NCBI GenBank assembly: GCA_965216645.1
Contig: CBDCGJ010000044.1
Coordinates: 140,811-204,810, forward strand
Direction: 5' to 3'
DNA from: CBDCGJ01 sp965216645
GTDB taxonomy: Bacteria > Pseudomonadota > Alphaproteobacteria > GCA-2731375
Length of the DNA: 64,000 nucleotides
Below are positions 25,116 through 33,906 of this stretch, in pieces. Every line of letters starts with the position of its first letter. The stretch's first letter is position 1. Position numbers and translations under genes: made by a program. The notes under the pieces were generated by a model. It was not told the origin of the DNA and searched no databases. It saw only the letters and a program-made list of their open reading frames with translations.

Positions 25116-26609
25116 ATGCGCATTGTCATCGCCATGATGAAGCACGAAACCAATACATTCTCGCCCGTGCCGACGCCGTTGGAGCGGTTCGCCCGCGGCC
25201 TGAAGACGCCCGGCAGCGGCGATGCCGTTTACCAGTCGTTTAAGGGTACCGGCTCCGGCCTCGGCGCCTTCTTCGATCTGGCGGACGAGATCGGGGCGGA
25301 AATGTCGATCCCCATCGCCGCCAGCGCTTGGCCTTCGGGGCCGGTAGAGGACGCGGCCTACAAAGCCATTTGCGGCGCCATCGTCGATGCGGTGAAGGAA
25401 GGTTGCGATGCCATCATGCTCGATTTGCATGGGGCCATGGTCACGGAAAGCCGGGAGGATGGAGAAGGCGAGTTGCTGCGCCGCATCCGCGAGGTGGCGC
25501 CGGACACGCCCATGGCTGTGGCTCTGGACATGCATACCAATATGTATCCGGCGATTGCCGACAATGTGAATATCCTGGCCGGCTATCAGACCTATCCGCA
25601 TATCGACTCCTATGAGACCGCCATGCGCGCCGGCCGGCCGCTCCTGGATATGATGGCCGGCAAGGTCGCGCCGACCTTGGCCTGGGGCAATCGGCCGATG
25701 CTGCCTCATGTCATGCGTCAGGGCACCGACGACTTCCCCAACCAGGCCCTGCAAGACCGCTGCCGGGAAATGGAGCAGGATGGCGCCCTTTGCGCCACTG
25801 TCTTCACCGGCTTCCCGCATGCGGATATCCACAATGCGGGCCTTTCGGCCGTGATCGTCACCGATAACGACATGGCGCAGGCGGAGAAGTATCGCGACGA
25901 ACTGCTCGATCTCGCCTGGCGGGAGCGGGAGAAATTCGTCTATCAGATCGAACCGCTGGCTGAATCGCTTGCCCGCGCGAAGGACATCGATGACGGCCCG
26001 GTGGTCCTGTTGGACCATTACGACAATGCTGCATCCGGCGGGACGATGGACACCATGACCGTTCTCGCCGGCATATTGGAAAGCGGTCTCGAAGATGTCG
26101 CCGCCTTTGCGGTTTGCGATCCGGACGCCGTTCAGGAGATGATTTCCGCCGGTGTCGGGGAAACCGTGACTGTCAATCTCGGGGGCAAGACGGAAATGCC
26201 GTCCATCGACAAGCAAGGCGAACCGTTGCAGGTCACGGGCCGGGTGCGCGTCATAACCGACGGTATCTTCCACAATATCGGGCCGATGAACCGCGGTGTG
26301 CTGATGGACATGGGGCCGACCGTGGTGCTGGATACCGGGAAAGTCGAGATCGTCGTCATTTCCAAGCAGCAGGAGCCGAACGACATCGCCTGTTTCCAAA
26401 GCGTCGGCATCGACCCGACCCGGAAAAAATACCTGATGCTGAAGAGCCGCATTCATTACCGCGCGGGCTTCAAGCCGATCGCCAAGGAGATCATTGAATG
26501 CGCCGGCACCGGCGTCTGCACCTCCGATTACTCGATCCTGGATTTCAAAAACGTGCGCCGGCCGATCTATCCCCTCGACCTGATCAACGATCCGCAAGAG
26601 GGCGCCTGA
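25116..26609 (+). CDS. M81 family (MlrC-like) metallopeptidase/amidohydrolase
   Basis: A 497-residue protein of the MlrC/M81 family. MRIVIAMMKHETNTFSP is the hallmark start with the metal-binding His-Glu, followed by DAIMLDLHGAMVTE, ALDMHTNMYP and TYPHIDSYETAMR, all with candidate zinc ligands. The C-terminal MlrC_C domain contains VLLDHYDNAASGG and DIACFQSVGIDPTRKKY. MlrC was described in microcystin degradation, but most homologues sit in catabolic operons with unknown amide or related substrates. AAAGGAAA precedes the ATG. Only one base separates its stop from the carboxyltransferase start. Confidence 0.9.
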   Translation: MRIVIAMMKHETNTFSPVPTPLERFARGLKTPGSGDAVYQSFKGTGSGLGAFFDLADEIGAEMSIPIAASAWPSGPVEDAAYKAICGAIVDAVKEGCDAIMLDLHGAMVTESREDGEGELLRRIREVAPDTPMAVALDMHTNMYPAIADNVNILAGYQTYPHIDSYETAMRAGRPLLDMMAGKVAPTLAWGNRPMLPHVMRQGTDDFPNQALQDRCREMEQDGALCATVFTGFPHADIHNAGLSAVIVTDNDMAQAEKYRDELLDLAWREREKFVYQIEPLAESLARAKDIDDGPVVLLDHYDNAASGGTMDTMTVLAGILESGLEDVAAFAVCDPDAVQEMISAGVGETVTVNLGGKTEMPSIDKQGEPLQVTGRVRVITDGIFHNIGPMNRGVLMDMGPTVVLDTGKVEIVVISKQQEPNDIACFQSVGIDPTRKKYLMLKSRIHYRAGFKPIAKEIIECAGTGVCTSDYSILDFKNVRRPIYPLDLINDPQEGA

Positions 26610-26610
26610 G

Positions 26611-28158
26611 ATGAGCTGGCAACCGGAAGTCGACGAGCTGAAGCAGCGGGAGGAGCTGGCCAAGCAAATGGGCGGGCCGGAGAAGGTGGCCCGCCATGTC
26701 GGTCTCGGCAAACTCACCGTGCGGGATCGCGTCGATGGCCTGCTCGATCCGGGTAGTTTCCATGAGGTCGGCACGGTCGCCGGCAAGGTCGAATATGACG
26801 AGAACGGCGAGATATCCGCCATGTCGCCTGCCAACCTGGTCACCGGCCGGGGCAAGATAGACGGCCGTACCGTGGCCGTCGCCGGCGACGATTTCACGGT
26901 ACGCGGCGGCGCCAATGACGGTGGCATCCGCGAGAAGCTAAACCATATCGAGGCCATGGCCAACCAGTTGCGGCTGCCGTTGATTCGCTTGGTCGACGGT
27001 ACCGGCGGCGGCGGTTCCGTGAAGACCATCGAGACCGAGGGTCGAACCTATGTCCCGGCGGTGCGGGGTTGGGACGTGGTGACGGACAATCTCTCGACGG
27101 TGCCTGTGGTCGCGCTGGCCCTCGGCTCCGTCGCCGGTCTCGGCGCCGCGCGGGTCGCCGCCAGCCATTATTCGGTGATGGTGAAGGAGACCTCGCAGAT
27201 GTTCGTCGCCGGCCCGCCGGTGGTGGCGCGTGTCGGCGAGGATCTCAGTAAGAACGACCTCGGTGGCAGCGATATTCATACCCGCAACGGCGCCGTCGAC
27301 GACGAGGTCAAAACCGAGGCCGACGCCTTCGCGGCGGCGCGGCGCTTCCTGTCCTATCTGCCGAGTTCGGTCTACGAGACCGCGCCACGCACCGAGCCGG
27401 CGGACGATCCGGGGCGGCGTGTCGACTGGCTGCTCGACGCGATCCCGCGGGATCAGCGCAAGGTCTACAAAATGCGCCCGATCGTCGAGGCCTTGGTTGA
27501 CGAAGGCAGCTTCTTCGAGATCGGCCGGCGTTGGGGCCGGTCGGTGATCACCGGATTGGCGCGCCTCGACGGCTGGCCGGTGGCGGTGCTGGCCAGCGAT
27601 CCCTACCACCATGGCGGTGCCTGGACCGCGGCCGCTTCCCAGAAAGTCATGCGCTTCGTGGACTTGGCGCATACCTTCCAGCTGCCGGTCATGCATTTGG
27701 TCGACATCCCCGGCTTCCTGATCGGCCGGCGGGCGGAGGAGGAGGCGACGATCCGCCACGGCGTCCGCGCCATGACGGCGGTGATGCAAGCAACCGTGCC
27801 TTGGTGCGCCATTCTCGTGCGCAAGGTCTATGGCGTCGCCGGGGCGGCCCATATGAATTCCTCCCGCTTCAATCTGCGCTATGCTTGGCCCTCGGGGGAT
27901 TGGGGCTCCTTGCCCATCGCCGGCGGCTTGGAAGCGGCTTATAAGGCCGAGCTGGAGGCGGCAGACGACCCAAAAGCAAAACTTAATGAAATTGAGGAGC
28001 GGCTGAACAAATTGCGTTCCCCGTTCCGGACAGCGGAGAGTTTTATGGTTGAGCAAATTATCGATCCGCGCGACACGCGGTCCCTTTTATGCGAGTTCGC
28101 CAATCTGGCGGCGCCCCTGCGCACGCCGGGCCGGCCCAGCTTCGGGTTGCGGCCATGA
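26611..28158 (+). CDS. Acyl-CoA carboxylase-type carboxyltransferase
   Basis: A 515-residue carboxyltransferase (AccA/D fused, PccB-like). The N-terminal crotonase-like domain has LTVRDRVDGLLDPGSFHEVG, DDFTVRGGAND and VDGTGGGGSVK; the C-terminal one has VDIPGFLIGRRAEEEATIRHG and KVYGVAGAAHMNSS. Such enzymes move a carboxyl group between carboxybiotin and an acyl-CoA. No biotin carboxylase or biotin carrier protein gene lies in the window, so it either pairs with subunits encoded elsewhere or works in a different, perhaps decarboxylating, reaction. It overlaps the next gene by four bases (ATGA). Confidence 0.85.
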   Translation: MSWQPEVDELKQREELAKQMGGPEKVARHVGLGKLTVRDRVDGLLDPGSFHEVGTVAGKVEYDENGEISAMSPANLVTGRGKIDGRTVAVAGDDFTVRGGANDGGIREKLNHIEAMANQLRLPLIRLVDGTGGGGSVKTIETEGRTYVPAVRGWDVVTDNLSTVPVVALALGSVAGLGAARVAASHYSVMVKETSQMFVAGPPVVARVGEDLSKNDLGGSDIHTRNGAVDDEVKTEADAFAAARRFLSYLPSSVYETAPRTEPADDPGRRVDWLLDAIPRDQRKVYKMRPIVEALVDEGSFFEIGRRWGRSVITGLARLDGWPVAVLASDPYHHGGAWTAAASQKVMRFVDLAHTFQLPVMHLVDIPGFLIGRRAEEEATIRHGVRAMTAVMQATVPWCAILVRKVYGVAGAAHMNSSRFNLRYAWPSGDWGSLPIAGGLEAAYKAELEAADDPKAKLNEIEERLNKLRSPFRTAESFMVEQIIDPRDTRSLLCEFANLAAPLRTPGRPSFGLRP

Positions 28159-29393
28159 GCGGGTTTCCGAAAACCGGCACCGATTGGCCGACCCTGAAAG
28201 CCCGCATGCAGGACATGGCGGTCGACGACGCCGATTGGCGTAGCGGCAAAACCGCGCTTTATGTCTTCAATGCCGGCGACGACGTCCGTGATGTCGCTCA
28301 TGAAGCCTATGGGATGTTCATGTCGGAAAACGGCTTGGCTCCGGCCGTGTTCCCGAGCCTGCAGCAAATGGAAACGGATGTGGTCGGCTTCGGCCTCGAT
28401 CTCCTGCAAGCGCCGGAGGACGCATTCGGCGGCATGACCTCGGGCGGGACGGAGAGCATTCTTATTGCCGTGAAGACTTGCCGCGACTATTGGCGGGCCC
28501 AGGGACGGGACATGTCGTCGGCCAACGTGGTGCTGCCGTTTTCCGCTCACCCGGCCTTCAACAAAGCGTGCGAGCTGTTCGACCTGACGGCGAAGCGGGT
28601 ACCATTGGCCGACGATTTCACCGCCGACCCGTCGCGGATGGCGGCGGCGATGGATGACGACACGATTTTGATCGTCGGCTCCGCGCCCTGTTTCCCCTTC
28701 GGCCTTATCGATCCGCTGGCGGAGTTGAGCGAAGTGGCGGAGGATCGGGACGTTTGGCTGCATGTGGACGCCTGTGTCGGCGGGTATTTCGCGCCGTTCG
28801 CGCGGATGAACGGCGTCAATCTGCCGGCCTTCGACTTTGCCCTGCCTGGCGTCCGATCCATGTCGGCCGATCTGCACAAATATGGGTACGCGGCGAAAGG
28901 CGCTTCCACCGTTTTCTTCCGCGACGAAAGCCTGCGCGAGTTCCGGGATTTTCATTTCGACGAATGGCCGAATGGGGTCATGGTCACGCCCAGCATGGCC
29001 GGTACCCGGCCCGGCGGCGCCATCGCCGCGGCCTGGGCGGTGATCAATTATCTCGGCCAGGACGGCTACCGCGAAAAAGCCGCCGATGTGTTGAAGACGC
29101 GAGACAAGCTCCTGGCTGGCCTCAATGAAATCGGCGATCTGGACGTTTGGGGACAACCGCCGCTCGGCCTAATTTGCTTCGGGTCGGAGCGATTCGATAT
29201 CCTCGCCGTGGCCGACGCCATGCGGGCGAAAGGCTGGATTTCCGCCCGCACGCAACAGCCGAGAGGCCTGCATCTGATGCTGTCGCCCTATCACCTGAAT
29301 GTCATCGACGACTATCTGGCCGATCTGGCGGAGGCGGTCGCCGATGTCCGCGAAAGCGGCGCGACATCGGAAGGGAAGGGATTTTATAATTAG
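28155..29393 (+). CDS. PLP-dependent decarboxylase/lyase (sphingosine-1-phosphate-lyase-like)
   Basis: A 412-residue group II PLP enzyme. MTSGGTESILIAVKT is the phosphate-binding signature, HVDACVGGYFAPF holds the cofactor Asp, and SADLHKYGYAAKG carries the PLP lysine (Lys242). Similar proteins include sphingosine-1-phosphate lyase and aromatic or glutamate decarboxylases. The lyase-like pattern suggests C-C cleavage or decarboxylation of a small amino compound, unproven. The start is the ATG overlapping the previous stop. It closes the five-gene operon, and a palindromic repeat follows at once. Confidence 0.8.
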   Translation: MSGFPKTGTDWPTLKARMQDMAVDDADWRSGKTALYVFNAGDDVRDVAHEAYGMFMSENGLAPAVFPSLQQMETDVVGFGLDLLQAPEDAFGGMTSGGTESILIAVKTCRDYWRAQGRDMSSANVVLPFSAHPAFNKACELFDLTAKRVPLADDFTADPSRMAAAMDDDTILIVGSAPCFPFGLIDPLAELSEVAEDRDVWLHVDACVGGYFAPFARMNGVNLPAFDFALPGVRSMSADLHKYGYAAKGASTVFFRDESLREFRDFHFDEWPNGVMVTPSMAGTRPGGAIAAAWAVINYLGQDGYREKAADVLKTRDKLLAGLNEIGDLDVWGQPPLGLICFGSERFDILAVADAMRAKGWISARTQQPRGLHLMLSPYHLNVIDDYLADLAEAVADVRESGATSEGKGFYN

Positions 29394-29401
29394 GACCAGA
29401 C

Positions 29402-29483
29402 CGTCATTCCGGCCTCGCGCCGGAATCTCGGGCAGAAAGGGGTTTCGTCGTCGACAAGATTCCGGCTCATGGCCGGAATGACG
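29402..29483. repeat. REPIN-like palindromic element, copy 2
   Basis: Outer ends CGTCATTCCGGC (29402-29413) and GCCGGAATGACG (29472-29483) are a perfect 12-bp inverted repeat. Each half is itself a hairpin with stem ATTCCGGC/GCCGGAAT and a 5-base loop, so the element is two inverted REP-like hairpins about 40 bases apart. It resembles copy 1 at 20.66 kb and lies between the PLP lyase and DUF427 genes, where it could also attenuate transcription. Confidence 0.75.
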
Positions 29484-29503
29484 ACCTGGGAATGGAGGCA
29501 CGC

Positions 29504-30301
29504 ATGAACGCACAGGCAGCGGAGAGGTCGCCGGGTTTCGCCAAACACCCGGCTTACCGAGTGGTGTTCGAGCCGTGTGCGAAGCGGGTGCGCGGCATGG
29601 TCGGTGGAGAGACCGTGGTCGACAGCACCGCCGTCCAAATCCTTTACGAAAGCAAGCATCTGCCGGTCTATTACTTTCCCATGGACGATGTACGCCAGGA
29701 TCTGATCAGGCCGACCGATCATTCGACATTCTGCCCGTTCAAAGGCCATGCCAGTTATTGGACGCTCGAGGCCGGCGGCGAAATTCGGGAAAATGCGATC
29801 TGGGGCTATCCGACCCCCTTTGCCGAAGTGCCGGACTTTTCGAACCTGGTCGCCTTCTATTGGAACAAAGTCGATCGCTGGTTCGAGGAAGACGAGGAAG
29901 TTTTCGTGCATCCCCGGGATCCCCATGTCCGGGTCGATATTTTGGATAGCAGCCGGCAGGTCGAGGTCTTCGTAGCCGGCCAGTCGGTGGCGAAATCGAA
30001 TCGGGCCCGTTTCCTGTTCGAAACCGGATTGCCGGTTCGCTATTATCTGCCGAAGGAAGACGTCAACGCGGTATTGCTGGACAGTGACACGCGAACCGCC
30101 TGCCCCTATAAGGGCGACGCAGATTACCATTCTCTCCAATTGGGCGACGAAGTTCTCGAAGATTTAGTCTGGGTCTACCGAGATCCCGTGCATGAGGCCG
30201 CCAGGATCAAAGACTATGTCTGCTTCTTCAACGAACGGGTCGATCGCATCGAGATCGACGGCCGCCCCGAGGAGAAACCCAACACCAAATGGTCCCCGTA
30301 A
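29504..30301 (+). CDS. DUF427 protein, two domains
   Basis: About 265 residues with two consecutive DUF427 (PF04248) repeats. Each has the pattern of a strand pair, YYFPMDDV / YYLPKEDV, a Cys-Pro motif (TFCPFKGHASYW / TACPYKGDADYHS) and VDRWFEEDEEV / VDRIEIDGR. The family is widespread but has no assigned reaction. The ATG at 29504 has GGAGG five bases upstream, so it is preferred to the ATG at 29492. It ends 18 bases before the molybdoenzyme gene and may be cotranscribed with it. Confidence 0.8.
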   Translation: MNAQAAERSPGFAKHPAYRVVFEPCAKRVRGMVGGETVVDSTAVQILYESKHLPVYYFPMDDVRQDLIRPTDHSTFCPFKGHASYWTLEAGGEIRENAIWGYPTPFAEVPDFSNLVAFYWNKVDRWFEEDEEVFVHPRDPHVRVDILDSSRQVEVFVAGQSVAKSNRARFLFETGLPVRYYLPKEDVNAVLLDSDTRTACPYKGDADYHSLQLGDEVLEDLVWVYRDPVHEAARIKDYVCFFNERVDRIEIDGRPEEKPNTKWSP

Positions 30302-30319
30302 CCGAGTTCTGAGCGCTTC

Positions 30320-33169
30320 ATGACCGAACATGCCATCGACCTGTCCGCCGCCGTCGGCGACGAGGTGAAGACCACGACCTGCTACATGTGCGCCTGCCGC
30401 TGCGGCATCAAAGTGCATCTGAAAAACGGCAAGGTTCGTTACATCCAGGGCAACCCGGATCATCCGGTGAACCGCGGCGTGCTTTGTGCCAAGGGATCGG
30501 CCGGGATCATGCAGCACTATTCGCCCGCCCGCCTGCGCAAACCGCTGAAGCGGGTCGGCGAGCGTGGCACCGGCGAGTTCGAAGAGATCGAGTGGGAAGA
30601 GGCACTGCAATTGGCCGTTGACTGGTTGGCGCCGGTTCGCGCCAGCGACCCGCGCAAACTTGCTTTCTTTACAGGTCGCGATCAAAGTCAGGCCTTGACC
30701 GGCTGGTGGGCCTCTCAGTTCGGCACACCCAACTACGCAGCCCATGGCGGCTTCTGTTCCGTCAATATGGCGGCGGGCGGCATCTATACCATCGGAGGAT
30801 CATTTTGGGAGTTCGGCGAGCCGGATTGGGATAAGACCCGGTATTTCATGATGTTCGGGGTCGCGGAAGACCATGACAGCAACCCGATCAAGATGGGCCT
30901 GAATACGGTCAAGCAAAACGGCGCCAAATTCGTTTCCGTCAATCCGGTACGCACCGGCTATTCCGCTATCGCCGACGAATGGCTGTCGATTACGCCGGGC
31001 AGTGACGGGTTGTTCGTGCTGGCCTTGGTACATGAGCTACTGCGCGCCGGCCAGATCGATCTCGACTACCTGCTGCGCTACACCAACGCGCCCTGGCTGG
31101 TCGTGCAAAATCCGGGCGGTGCCGATGACGGTTTGTTCGCCCGCGACGGTGACGGTCAGCCGTTATGCTGGGATCGCGAAAATAACCGCCAGGTCGGTTA
31201 CCGCGAAACCGCGGCCTTCGCGTTGAAGGGTGAAGTGACGCTGGCCGATGGCCGCAAGGCAGTGCCGGCGTTCGAGTTACTGGCGAGGCGTTATTCTGAC
31301 GAGAAGTACAGCCCGGACGCGGTGGCCGAACGGACCGGATTGGACGCGGACGTGATCCGGCGTATCTCCGCGGAACTGGCCCATGCGGCGTTTCAGGAAG
31401 AAGTGGTAGTGCCACAGGCCTGGACTGACTGGCGCGGTGTCACGCATCAGGAGATGCGCGGCCGACCGGTCTCTCTGCACGCCATGCGCGGCATTTCGGC
31501 CCATTCCAACGGCTTCCATACCTGCCGCGCGCTGCACGTGCTGCAGGTCCTGCTCGGCAGTATCGATGTGCCGGGGGGCATGCGCTACAAACCGCCGTTT
31601 CCGAAGCATGTGCCGCCGATGCCGCGGCCGGCCGGCAAGCCGGATCAGGTCGCGCCGGGAGAAGCCATGGCCGGCCCGCCGCTCGGTTTCCCGGCGGGGC
31701 CGGAAGATCTCATCCTCGACCCGGACGGCTCGCCGCGAAGGATCGACAAGGCCTATTCTTGGGACGCGCCCGTTGCCGCCCACGGCATGATGCATACCGT
31801 CATCACCAATGCCTGGGCCGGCGATCCCTATTCGGTCGACGTGTTGTTCATGTATATGGCCAACATGGCCTGGAATTCCGCCATGAACACGGCGGAGACC
31901 ATGAAGATGCTGACCGACAAGGATCCGGACAGCGGCGCGTACAAGATCCCCAAAATCATTTATTCGGATGCCTATGCCTCGGAAATGGTGGCCTTCGCCG
32001 ATCTGGTGCTACCCGACACAACCTATTTGGAGCGTTGGGACTGCATCTCCCTGCTGGACCGGCCGATCTGCTCGGCGGAGGCGGCGGCGGATTCGATCCG
32101 TCAGCCGGTGGTTCAGCCGGATCGCGACGTCCGGCCGTTCCAGGACGTCGTCCTCGACCTTGGGCATCGCCTTGGCCTGCCCGGCATGACGGCGGAGGAC
32201 GGCTCGGCCCGCTTTCCCGGCGGCTATGCGGATTATATCGTCAATCACGAGCGTAAACCGGGGGTCGGATCCCTGGCCGGCTGGCGGGGCGAGGACGGGA
32301 CGTCGCAGGGCACCGGCGCGCCGAACCCGGAGCAATTGCAGCGCTATATCGACAATGGCTGTTTCTGGGAACTACACTTGGCGCCGGAGCAGCAGTACTT
32401 CAAGCACGCCAATCAGAGCTATCTGGATCTTTCCCACGGGCTCGGCTTCATCGACAGCAACCAGCCGATCGTCATCCAGCTCTATAGCGAGGAGCTGCAA
32501 CGCTTCCGTCTCGCCGCCCAAGGCCACGGCGATGTGCAGCCGCCGGAGCGGCACCGCAACCGCGTCGAAACCTATTTCGACCCATTGCCGATCTGGTATC
32601 CGCCTTTCGAAGATCAGGAGAATGTGGAAGCGGACTACCCGCTGCATGCGGTAACCCAGCGGCCGGCGGCCATGTATCACTCCTGGGGTTCGCAGAATGC
32701 CTGGCTGCGACAGATCCATACCGCCAATCGGCTATATATCTCCCGGGCGCTGGCGGCGGCCGAGGGTATCGAAGACGACGGTTGGGTCTGGCTCGAAAGC
32801 CGACACGGTCGGATCAAGGCGCAAGCTAAGGTAATGGACGGGGTCAACGCCAAAACCGTCTGGACCTGGAACGCCATCGGTAAGCGCAAGGGCGCCTGGA
32901 CCCTGGCCGAGGATGCGCCGGAAAGCCGGGATGGCTTCCTGCTCAACCATCTGATCGACGATCTGCTGCCGGCGCGCGAGGGCGGCTACCGCTACGCCAA
33001 TGCCGATCCGGTAACCGGACAGGCGGCCTGGTACGACCTGCGGGTCAAGATTGAGAAAGCTGCTGCGGCCGAAGCGGGCGAGAGCGCGCCGCAGTTCGAC
33101 GCCCAGGCTTCGCCCCCCGGGGTCGGTGAGAGGCGTCGGGGTGTGCTGTCTTATGGAGACGATCTATGA
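30320..33169 (+). CDS. soeA: Molybdopterin oxidoreductase catalytic subunit (SoeA-like)
   Basis: A 949-residue DMSO-reductase-family enzyme. The N-terminal [4Fe-4S] site is CYMCACRCG with a fourth Cys in GVLCAKGS (Cys21, 24, 28, 56). GGFCSVNM (Cys146) is a candidate Mo ligand. There is no twin-arginine signal, so it should act in the cytoplasm, as SoeA of the sulfite-oxidising SoeABC complex does. Downstream lie matching FeS and membrane-anchor genes (4-base overlap with the first). SoeABC oxidises sulfite to sulfate and feeds electrons to quinone. Other DMSO-reductase-type substrates such as polysulfide or thiosulfate remain possible. Confidence 0.8.
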   Translation: MTEHAIDLSAAVGDEVKTTTCYMCACRCGIKVHLKNGKVRYIQGNPDHPVNRGVLCAKGSAGIMQHYSPARLRKPLKRVGERGTGEFEEIEWEEALQLAVDWLAPVRASDPRKLAFFTGRDQSQALTGWWASQFGTPNYAAHGGFCSVNMAAGGIYTIGGSFWEFGEPDWDKTRYFMMFGVAEDHDSNPIKMGLNTVKQNGAKFVSVNPVRTGYSAIADEWLSITPGSDGLFVLALVHELLRAGQIDLDYLLRYTNAPWLVVQNPGGADDGLFARDGDGQPLCWDRENNRQVGYRETAAFALKGEVTLADGRKAVPAFELLARRYSDEKYSPDAVAERTGLDADVIRRISAELAHAAFQEEVVVPQAWTDWRGVTHQEMRGRPVSLHAMRGISAHSNGFHTCRALHVLQVLLGSIDVPGGMRYKPPFPKHVPPMPRPAGKPDQVAPGEAMAGPPLGFPAGPEDLILDPDGSPRRIDKAYSWDAPVAAHGMMHTVITNAWAGDPYSVDVLFMYMANMAWNSAMNTAETMKMLTDKDPDSGAYKIPKIIYSDAYASEMVAFADLVLPDTTYLERWDCISLLDRPICSAEAAADSIRQPVVQPDRDVRPFQDVVLDLGHRLGLPGMTAEDGSARFPGGYADYIVNHERKPGVGSLAGWRGEDGTSQGTGAPNPEQLQRYIDNGCFWELHLAPEQQYFKHANQSYLDLSHGLGFIDSNQPIVIQLYSEELQRFRLAAQGHGDVQPPERHRNRVETYFDPLPIWYPPFEDQENVEADYPLHAVTQRPAAMYHSWGSQNAWLRQIHTANRLYISRALAAAEGIEDDGWVWLESRHGRIKAQAKVMDGVNAKTVWTWNAIGKRKGAWTLAEDAPESRDGFLLNHLIDDLLPAREGGYRYANADPVTGQAAWYDLRVKIEKAAAAEAGESAPQFDAQASPPGVGERRRGVLSYGDDL

Positions 33170-33894
33170 CCGGCCTGCCCGCGGAGACGCCGAAGAAGCT
33201 CGGCTTGGTCATCGATCTCGACGTTTGCGTCGGTTGTCACGCCTGCGCCGTCAATTGCAAGGAATGGAATACCGGCGGCTATCCGGCGCCGCTGACCGAC
33301 GATAATCCATATGGCGATCAGGTCAGCGGCACCTGGCTGAACCGCATCCATTCGTTCGAGGTGGATACGGGCGAAGACAGCCGCACGGTCTATTTTCCAA
33401 AATCCTGCCTGCATTGCGAAGATGCGCCCTGCGTCACCGTCTGTCCCACCGGGGCGTCCTACAAGCGGGCGGACGACGGTATTGTCCTTGTCGACGAAGA
33501 CATGTGCATCGGCTGCAAGCTCTGCTCCTGGGCTTGCCCTTACGGCGCGCGGGAGTATGACGCCAATGTCGGCGTGATGAAGAAATGCACGCTCTGCATC
33601 GACCGGATCTACAACGACAACATCCCCGAGGCGGAGAGAGTCCCGGCCTGTGTCGCGACTTGTCCGGCCTCGGCCCGACATTTCGGCGACCTAGCCGATC
33701 CCGGCAGCGACGTGTCGAAGCTGGTGTCGGACCGGCATGGCTACGACCTGATGCCGGAAATGGGCCTACGACCGACCAACAAGTATCTTCCGCCGCGCCG
33801 CCAGCGCTCGGCGGCCGAGCGGGGCGAAACCCCGGCGGCATTGGAGGACGCGCCCGGCGGCTTCCTGGCCTGGGTCGACAAGATTTTGTCATAG
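33166..33894 (+). CDS. soeB: Four-cluster ferredoxin subunit (SoeB-like)
   Basis: A 242-residue electron-transfer subunit with four [4Fe-4S] motifs: CVGCHACAVNCKEW, CLHCEDAPCVTVCP, CIGCKLCSWACPYGA, and CTLC combined with ACVATCPASA. This is the DmsB/PsrB/SoeB type. It passes electrons between the molybdenum subunit and the membrane anchor. It starts with an ATG overlapping the soeA stop and is followed by the anchor gene after 12 bases. No signal peptide, consistent with a cytoplasmic complex. Confidence 0.85.
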   Translation: MTGLPAETPKKLGLVIDLDVCVGCHACAVNCKEWNTGGYPAPLTDDNPYGDQVSGTWLNRIHSFEVDTGEDSRTVYFPKSCLHCEDAPCVTVCPTGASYKRADDGIVLVDEDMCIGCKLCSWACPYGAREYDANVGVMKKCTLCIDRIYNDNIPEAERVPACVATCPASARHFGDLADPGSDVSKLVSDRHGYDLMPEMGLRPTNKYLPPRRQRSAAERGETPAALEDAPGGFLAWVDKILS

Positions 33895-33906
33895 GAGCCG
33901 CCGGCC

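Noticed and set aside
24993..27029. 678-residue open frame antisense to the aldolase, MlrC and carboxyltransferase genes
   Set aside because: It lies opposite three well-supported genes, has no family resemblance, and is explained by GC-rich codon use.
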